Origin: 13-2-20CM-66-19 sp036273735
GTDB taxonomy: Bacteria > Pseudomonadota > Gammaproteobacteria > Steroidobacterales > Steroidobacteraceae
DNA: 64,000 bases
NCBI GenBank assembly: GCA_036273735.1
Contig: DASUHA010000106.1
Span: 48,058 to 112,057, forward strand
Direction of reading: 5' to 3'
The notes beneath the pieces were generated by a model. That model did not search any database. It was not told the origin of the DNA and saw only the letters and a list, made by a program, of their open reading frames with translations. Position 1 is the stretch's first letter. Every line of letters starts with the position of its first letter. This document shows positions 60,828-64,000 of the stretch, in pieces. Both the position numbers and the translations under genes were made by a program.

Positions 60828-63800
60828 ATGGCACCCAAGTCCAGCACCAGCGCCCAGGCCGCCGCTCAGTCCATCCCCGAGGGCGCCGTCCCGCCGCTTC
60901 GATTCGTCTCCGCGGCCTCGCTCTTCGACGGCCACGACGCGGCGATCAATATGATCCGCCGCCTGCTCCAGGCCCATGGGGCGGAGGTCGTGCACCTCGG
61001 CCACAACCGCAGCGTCGCCGACATCGTCCGGGCAGCGATCCAGGAGGATGCGGATGCCATCGCTGCCAGCTCTTACCAGGGCGGCCACAACGAATATTTT
61101 GCCTACATGGTGGACATGCTCAAGGAGCGTGGCTGCGAGCACATCCGCGTCATCGTCGGCGGCGGCGGCACGATCGCTCCCCATGAGATCGAGGCGCTGG
61201 AGCGCTATGGCATCGAGCGCATCTATACGCCGGAGGACGGGCGAAAGCTCGGGCTCGACGGGATGGTGGATGACGTCTTTGCACGGGTCCGCTCGGCGGT
61301 CAAGCCCACCTATGAGTCGCGGCCTCTCAATGCTCGCGATCACGCGCAGATCGCCCGCACCATCACGCTGCTCGAGAATTCGCCGCCGGGCAGCGGCGAT
61401 GCGGAGCAGATCCGCCGGGCCATTGCCCGCTCGCGCTCCCGCGTCCCCGTCATCGGCATCACCGGCAGCGGCGGGGCCGGCAAATCCAGCCTCACCGATG
61501 AGCTCCTCGCGCGGCTGACCCGACACTTCCCCGACCGGCAGATTGCCGTGGTCGCCATGGACCCGACCCGCCGCAGGAGCGGCGGCGCTTTGCTCGGTGA
61601 CCGCATCCGCATGAACAGCCTGTCTGCGGAGGCTATTTTCATGCGCTCGCTCGCGACGCGGCGGCAGCATCTTGCGACCGCCGCCGTGCTGAAGGAGGTC
61701 ATCCAGCTCTATCAGGCCGCGGGGTTCGACCTCATCATCGTCGAAACGGCGGGTACCGGTCAGGCAGACACGGAAATCGTGGATCTTGCCGACGTCTCGC
61801 TCTACGTGATGACGAGCGAGTACGGCGCGGCGAGCCAGCTCGAGAAGATCGACATGCTCGACTACGCCGATCTCATCGTTCTCAACAAGAGCGACAAACG
61901 CGGCGCGCAAGACAGTCTGCGAGACGTGCGCAAGCAATGGCGGCGGAATCATCCGGCGGAGGCGCGCCGGCCGGATACGGATCTGCCCGTTTTCCCAACC
62001 ATTGCGAGCCGCTTCAACGATCCCGGCGTCAATCGCCTGTTCGTGGCGCTTTGCGGGGCGATCGCCTCCAAGGGGGCCGGCACCACGAGCTGGCAGGTGG
62101 CCGATCCCGGCCCGGTGGAAGTCACGCCGCGCGAGCCGCTCATCCCCGGTGGGCGGGCGCGCTATCTTGCCGAGATCGCCCAGAGCGGCCGCGGAGTGGG
62201 CGAGACCACGGAGCTGCAGGTGGAGGCCGCGCGCCGCGCCTTCGGCCTCTATCAATCGTTGCAGGCACTCAAGGATGCCGCCCTTCCCGCGCCGCTCGAG
62301 CGCTACGGCGATGCGGCGGTGGCCGATTCCGGAGCCGATGCGACCCGAAGGGAGCTGCGCGCCGCCTACAACCAGGCGCTGGAGGACGTCGGCGCCGATG
62401 GCCTCAGGGATCTCAGGGCTTGGCCGGCGCGCGCGCGCAGCGCCACCGAGGCGACCTACTCGTACAAGGTGCGTGACCGCGAGGTGACGGGTGAGAACTA
62501 CACCGAGACCCTGTCACGCCAGCGGGTGCCCAAGATCGCGGTGCCCCGCTTCAGCGACTGGGGCGAGCTACTGCGATTCATCAGGACGGAAAACCTTCCC
62601 GGGTACTATCCGTATACGGGCGGGGTATACCCCTACCGCCGTGAGGAGGAGGACCCGACACGGATGTTCGCCGGGGAAGGTCCGCCGGAGCGGACCAACC
62701 GCCGCTTCCATTACCTCGCGCGAAGTGGCAGTGCCGTCCGCCTGTCCACCGCTTTCGACTCGACGACCCTCTACGGCGAAGATCCCGATACCCGGCCTGA
62801 CATCTACGGGCGCACGGGCAACTCCGGCGTGTCGGTGGCAACGCTCGATGACATGAAGAAGCTCTACTCGGGCTTCGATCTGACGCTGCCCTCGACCTCG
62901 GTGTCGATGACCATCAACGGGCCCGCGCCCATGATTCTCGCGATGTTCATGAACACGGCGATCGATCAGCGGGTGGAGCACCACCTGCGGGCCGAGGGGC
63001 GCTGGAGCGAGGCGGAGCGGCGCATCGCGGCGCTTCACCAGGCCGCGAGCGAGCGCGGCATCGCGCCGCCCGCCTACAAGGGCGAGCGCCCGGCGGGCCA
63101 CGACGGCTCGGGGCTCGCACTCCTCGGCGTCACCGGCGATCAGCTCGTGCCGGCGGAAGTCTACGAGCGCATCAGGTCCGAGACCCTGCAGGCGGTGCGC
63201 GGCACGGTGCAGGCCGACATCCTGAAGGAGGATCAGGCGCAGAACACCTGCATATTCTCGACGGAGTTCGCGCTGCGCATGATGGGCGACGTGCAGCAGT
63301 ACTTCATCGACCGGCGGGTGCGCAACTTCTATTCGGTATCCGTCTCCGGCTATCACATCGCCGAAGCCGGCGCGAATCCCATCTCGCAGCTCGCCTTCAC
63401 GCTCGCCAACGGCTTCACCATCGTCGAGTACTATCTCGCCCGCGGCATGGCGGTCGATGACTTCGCGCCCAACCTGTCGTTCTTCTTCTCGAACGGCATG
63501 GACCCGGAGTACGCCGTCATCGGCAGGGTTGCGCGCCGCATCTGGGCGCGGGCCATGCGCGATCTCTACCGCGCCGGACCCCGCAGCCAGATGCTGAAGT
63601 ACCACGTGCAGACCTCCGGCCGCAGCCTGCACGCGCGCGAGATATCGTTCAACGATATCCGCACGACGCTGCAGGCGCTCTACGCGCTGTTCGACAACTG
63701 TAACAGCCTCCATACCAACGCCTATGACGAGGCGTTGACGACGCCGACGGAGGAGAGTGTGCGCCGCGCGGTCGCGATCCAGCTCGTCATCAACCGCGAG

Positions 63801-64000
63801 CTCGGACTCAACAAGACGCAGAACCCGTGGCAGGGCTCATTCGCGCTCGAGTATTTGACGGACCTGGTGGAGGAGGCGGTGTATAAGGAATTCGAGTCGC
63901 TCTCCGAGCGCGGTGGCGTTCTCGGCGCCATGGAGACGATGTATCAGCGAAGCAAGATCCAGGAAGAGTCGCTGTACTACGAGACGCGCAAGCACGACGG
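60828..64000 (+). CDS. icmF: fused isobutyryl-CoA mutase (B12 domain + GTPase chaperone + mutase), right end cut
   Basis: 1057 codons visible, open at the window edge; the family is ~1090 aa, so only a few dozen residues are missing. N-terminal cobalamin domain ~22-155 with LFDGHDAAI (His36 as lower ligand) and SSYQGGHNEYF. MeaB-like G-protein chaperone ~205-440 with P-loop TGSGGAGKSS (Lys219) and LIVLNKSDKRG. Mutase large domain from ~570: TRMFAGEG, LSTAFDSTTLYG, SVSMTINGPAPMILAMFMN, GTVQADILKEDQAQNTCIF, SVSVSGYHIAEAGANP. Phe in RMFAGEG and Gln in AQNTC, where methylmalonyl-CoA mutase has Tyr and Arg, point to isobutyryl/n-butyryl-CoA. ATG 60828; likely controlled by the divergent TetR. Confidence 0.94.
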   Translation, partial: MAPKSSTSAQAAAQSIPEGAVPPLRFVSAASLFDGHDAAINMIRRLLQAHGAEVVHLGHNRSVADIVRAAIQEDADAIAASSYQGGHNEYFAYMVDMLKERGCEHIRVIVGGGGTIAPHEIEALERYGIERIYTPEDGRKLGLDGMVDDVFARVRSAVKPTYESRPLNARDHAQIARTITLLENSPPGSGDAEQIRRAIARSRSRVPVIGITGSGGAGKSSLTDELLARLTRHFPDRQIAVVAMDPTRRRSGGALLGDRIRMNSLSAEAIFMRSLATRRQHLATAAVLKEVIQLYQAAGFDLIIVETAGTGQADTEIVDLADVSLYVMTSEYGAASQLEKIDMLDYADLIVLNKSDKRGAQDSLRDVRKQWRRNHPAEARRPDTDLPVFPTIASRFNDPGVNRLFVALCGAIASKGAGTTSWQVADPGPVEVTPREPLIPGGRARYLAEIAQSGRGVGETTELQVEAARRAFGLYQSLQALKDAALPAPLERYGDAAVADSGADATRRELRAAYNQALEDVGADGLRDLRAWPARARSATEATYSYKVRDREVTGENYTETLSRQRVPKIAVPRFSDWGELLRFIRTENLPGYYPYTGGVYPYRREEEDPTRMFAGEGPPERTNRRFHYLARSGSAVRLSTAFDSTTLYGEDPDTRPDIYGRTGNSGVSVATLDDMKKLYSGFDLTLPSTSVSMTINGPAPMILAMFMNTAIDQRVEHHLRAEGRWSEAERRIAALHQAASERGIAPPAYKGERPAGHDGSGLALLGVTGDQLVPAEVYERIRSETLQAVRGTVQADILKEDQAQNTCIFSTEFALRMMGDVQQYFIDRRVRNFYSVSVSGYHIAEAGANPISQLAFTLANGFTIVEYYLARGMAVDDFAPNLSFFFSNGMDPEYAVIGRVARRIWARAMRDLYRAGPRSQMLKYHVQTSGRSLHAREISFNDIRTTLQALYALFDNCNSLHTNAYDEALTTPTEESVRRAVAIQLVINRELGLNKTQNPWQGSFALEYLTDLVEEAVYKEFESLSERGGVLGAMETMYQRSKIQEESLYYETRKHD

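Overview
This is a GC-rich chromosomal window, roughly two-thirds G+C by eye, densely packed with housekeeping and catabolic genes. The gene set suggests a gammaproteobacterium: HrpA, ZapE, TesB, Tag, an RraB-type RNase E inhibitor, a DUF6763-type acidic protein and a large NAD-dependent glutamate dehydrogenase. It is plausibly of the Steroidobacter/Nevskia/Xanthomonad grade, but that placement is inference. No transposase, integrase, prophage or CRISPR array is visible, and no gene-free stretch exceeds about 200 bp.

Layout. 1-7485 (minus): an alpha-glucan/trehalose operon, glgB > glgE > treS-maltokinase fusion > glgX, i.e. the GlgE pathway that turns trehalose into branched alpha-glucan via maltose-1-phosphate. 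7515-8546: a glycerophosphodiester phosphodiesterase. 8693-11239: a GGDEF/EAL protein. 11425-13710: a small unknown protein, a ferredoxin/flavodoxin-NADP reductase and tesB. 13747-17642 (minus): a D-2-hydroxyacid dehydrogenase, htpX, a VIT1-family transporter and an acidic protein. 17693-20148: proBA. 20138-25689 (minus): a molybdopterin operon (small secreted protein > moeA > moaA > moaC > mobA-moaD fusion > moaE-moeB-rhodanese fusion). 25720-26349: tag. 26509-29251: a tandem pair of amino-acid permeases. 29272-29598: a tRNA-Arg(TCG) duplicated in tandem; the upstream copy is split in its T-loop by two 73-bp hairpin repeats. 30427-32618: a PNPOx-like flavoprotein divergent from a MocR regulator. 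32599-35941 (minus): glpD and an ArnT-like glycosyltransferase. 36054-40392: a ModF-like ATPase, a PhzF protein, a YkoF-like protein, ferredoxin, an RraB-like protein and gpmA. 40412-46517: NAD-glutamate dehydrogenase divergent from hpd, with short tandem repeats in the shared promoter region. 46551-50342: hrpA. 50531-51739: an autoinhibited Fic protein preceded by an unusual AT-rich, 12-bp-phased repeat array. 51801-64000: scoAB converging on a minus-strand operon (tetR > thiolase > SDR > ETF-QO > aacS > zapE), divergent from a B12-dependent fused isobutyryl-CoA mutase (icmF, cut by the right edge).

How the genes work together. The right-hand cluster looks like a regulon for acetoacetate, short-chain and branched acyl-CoA use: AacS and ScoAB activate acetoacetate, thiolase cleaves it, the SDR and ETF-QO handle oxidation, IcmF isomerises isobutyryl/butyryl-CoA, and a TetR repressor probably controls both arms. 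The Mo-cofactor operon condenses MoaD, MoaE, MoeB, a rhodanese and MobA into two polypeptides. glgB-glgX, glpQ and glpD suggest carbon storage and glycerol-phosphate turnover.

The most interesting signals are: (1) the phased ATCGGCCA repeats around the fic promoter; (2) a dispersed two-hairpin intergenic repeat that has split a tRNA gene; (3) the two multi-domain molybdopterin fusions; (4) a recurrent layout in which a -10 hexamer sits 6-7 nt before the start codon, suggesting many leaderless mRNAs.
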